DNA of 64,000 bases from 40CM-2-70-7 sp035631315. Lineage in GTDB: Bacteria > Gemmatimonadota > Gemmatimonadetes > Gemmatimonadales > GWC2-71-9. The stretch spans positions 1-64,000 of the forward strand of contig DASQIZ010000107.1 in NCBI GenBank assembly GCA_035631315.1. Reading direction: 5' to 3'. Each line of letters opens with the position of its first letter. Position 1 is the stretch's first letter. The notes beneath the pieces were generated by a model, which saw only the letters and a program-made list of their open reading frames with translations, ran no database searches and had not been told where the DNA came from. The position numbers and the translations under genes are program-made. Below are positions 62,740 through 64,000 of this stretch, piece by piece.

Positions 62740-63365
62740 AGCGCTGGCTGATCGCTGCCGTGCCGGCACTGGTCGCATGCACCGTTCCGGATGCCCCCAG
62801 TCACCTGGGTGGCTACCCGTTCGCGCACGTCAGCGGCGGCATCTTCCATTGGCCCGCGAACCGGCTGCCCGTGCGATTCTGGGCCGATCCCAGAGGCAAC
62901 ATGAACGCGCTCGTCCAGAATGCGATCGACGTTTGGCAAGATCAGTTCATGTACGGCGAATTCACGGGCGTTCTCGTCTCGGACTCTGCCCACGCGGACG
63001 TGCAGTTTACCTGGTCTGACAGCGTTCCCCCCGCAGTGGCCGCTGACCCGGGCCCCCCCGTCAAAGCATGCGGGGGAAACACGCAACCCGATTCCACCGA
63101 TGCGAACGGGCAGATCTGGGGCGCGTTCCATTCGGGCATTACGATCCTGCTGGTGGGCGCGACGCCGGGACAGGTCGAAGCTTGCGTCCGGCGCACGGTC
63201 ATTCATGAGATGGGCCACGGCCTCGGCATTCTCAACGACAACGCACCTGACTCCACAGACATCATGTACTTCACGCCGCTCGTACCCGTCCCGAGCGCGG
63301 CTGACCGGACCACCATACAGACCCTCTATCACACCACCCCGAATTGGCTTCCACCCGTTCGCTAG
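62736..63365 (+). CDS. Matrixin-like metalloprotease lipoprotein
   Basis: A 209-residue lipoprotein (AAVPALVACTV, Cys15) with a zincin fold. The zinc motif is HEMGHGLGILN, so the first two His and the Glu of HExxHxxGxxH are kept but the third ligand position is Asn. A Met-turn-like segment DIMYF follows. The N-terminal part (IFHWPANRLPVRFWADPRG, AIDVWQDQF) is typical of matrixins. It may be a protease of changed activity, with Asp or Asn as the third ligand, or an inactive relative. It is cotranscribed with the preceding barrel gene. Confidence 0.78.
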   Translation: MKRWLIAAVPALVACTVPDAPSHLGGYPFAHVSGGIFHWPANRLPVRFWADPRGNMNALVQNAIDVWQDQFMYGEFTGVLVSDSAHADVQFTWSDSVPPAVAADPGPPVKACGGNTQPDSTDANGQIWGAFHSGITILLVGATPGQVEACVRRTVIHEMGHGLGILNDNAPDSTDIMYFTPLVPVPSAADRTTIQTLYHTTPNWLPPVR

Positions 63366-63382
63366 GCGGAGCCAGCCTTTCC

Positions 63383-63411
63383 TTGACTTTCTCCCGGCGC
63401 GCCGATAGCAT
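63383..63411 (+). promoter_or_regulatory. Sigma-70-type promoter of the malic-enzyme gene
   Basis: TTGACT (63383-63388) and TAGCAT (63406-63411) with 17-nt spacing, 32 nt before the ATG at 63444. Confidence 0.55.
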
Positions 63412-63443
63412 AACTCCTTTCCCAAAAAGGACTTGAGTCCTCG

Positions 63444-64000
63444 ATGGCCAGCCGCCGTCAGGAGGCTCTGGAGTACCACGCACAGGGCCGCCCCGGGAAG
63501 ATTCAGGTCTCTCCCACCAAGCCGTTCAAGAACCAGCGCGACCTGTCCCTGGCCTACACGCCGGGAGTGGCGGAGCCATGCCGCGAAATTGCCGCCAAGC
63601 CCGAGGAAGCCTACAAGTACACCGTCAAGGGGAACCTCGTCGCCGTCGTAACCAACGGCACGGCCGTGCTGGGGCTCGGCAACATCGGTCCTCTCGCCGG
63701 CAAGCCCGTGATGGAAGGCAAGGGAATTCTCTTCAAGGCGTTCGCGGACCTCGACGTCTTCGACCTCGAGGTGGGATCCGAGAACCCCGAAGACGTGATC
63801 AAGTTCTGCCAGCTCCTCGAGCCGACCGTCGGCGGCATCAACCTCGAAGACATCCGCTCGCCGGACTGCTTCTACATCGAGGAGCGCCTCCGGGAGACGC
63901 TGTCGATCCCCGTCTTTCACGACGACCAGCACGGCACGGCGATTATCTCGGGTGCCGCACTGCTCAACGCGCTGGAGCTGGTGGGGAAAGCGATCGGCGA
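63444..64000 (+). CDS. NADP-dependent malic enzyme, N-terminal part (cut by window edge)
   Basis: The first 185 residues of a MaeB-type enzyme that decarboxylates malate to pyruvate. The malic N-terminal domain is clear: DLSLAYTPGVAEPCREIA, VAVVTNGTAVLGLGNIGPLAGKPVMEGKGILFK, and GGINLEDIRSPDCFYIEERL. The start of the NAD(P)-binding domain follows (IPVFHDDQHGTAIIS). The rest, possibly with a phosphotransacetylase-like domain, lies outside the window. Confidence 0.93.
   Translation, partial: MASRRQEALEYHAQGRPGKIQVSPTKPFKNQRDLSLAYTPGVAEPCREIAAKPEEAYKYTVKGNLVAVVTNGTAVLGLGNIGPLAGKPVMEGKGILFKAFADLDVFDLEVGSENPEDVIKFCQLLEPTVGGINLEDIRSPDCFYIEERLRETLSIPVFHDDQHGTAIISGAALLNALELVGKAIG

Overview
The window is 64 kb of high-GC, densely packed bacterial chromosome. 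The gene content points to a diderm of the Gemmatimonadota or a close relative. The main clues are a SusC/SusD outer-membrane pair, an ADOP-type permease beside a PadR regulator, many Sec-type signal peptides and lipoboxes, LPS heptosyltransferase and TolC-type export genes, and GTG/TTG starts with 1-4 nt gene overlaps. The taxon is inferred from gene content; no rRNA is present. I see no prophage, insertion sequence, CRISPR array or plasmid function.

Layout. 1-2.3 kb: the end of an RND drug-efflux pump and its outer-membrane lipoprotein. 2.4-8.5 kb: a secreted esterase converging on a leftward susC-susD operon. 8.7-11.1 kb: two possible tiny ORFs, a secreted DinB-like protein, a pair of small membrane proteins (DUF486 and YgjV-like), and an outer-membrane protein gene preceded by a Fur-box-like site and a long hairpin. 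11.1-16.3 kb: PadR-ADOP operon, a secreted TPR protein and tRNA-Ile(GAU). 16.4-22.8 kb: a MazEF-type toxin-antitoxin pair, a DUF72 gene, and a mutasome operon (imuB, a DUF6504-like gene, dnaE2). 22.8-31.8 kb: two secreted repeat proteins, a small acidic protein, typA, a subtilase lipoprotein, a cation diffusion facilitator and a CNNM/CorC protein. 31.8-41.4 kb: a leftward operon DUF58-BatA-mfd-parvulin-surA-pdxA. 41.5-53.0 kb: a proline-rich protein, rho, then the rightward run lepA-waaF-ROK kinase-PfkB kinase-HATPase-STAS-Cys/Met PLP enzyme-ftsE-ftsX-envC with almost no spacing. 53.1-64 kb: a GGDEF protein, pcm, nfo, a CzcCBA-type metal-efflux operon with a Cys/His-rich leader gene, an outer-membrane barrel, a matrixin-like lipoprotein and the start of a malic enzyme.

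The most unusual signals are in the DNA between and inside genes. A short-period palindromic element based on GTGCGGAATGCGGA has landed in frame inside both imuB and dnaE2, giving near-identical foreign peptides in both, and a half copy lies beside tRNA-Ile. A second family with an exact 13-bp period (CTYGACG core) forms a 7-unit array over the start of envC, where it encodes part of the signal peptide, and recurs just after the envC stop. These resemble in-frame palindromic elements such as those of Rickettsia. Other points worth checking are a Fur-like operator with a 62-nt leader hairpin at 11.0-11.1 kb, a Shine-Dalgarno sequence buried in a perfect hairpin at 2.4 kb, a pdxA that lacks a standard start codon and one metal-binding His, a short Rho, and an uncharacterised HATPase/STAS pair inside the lepA-ftsEX-envC run.
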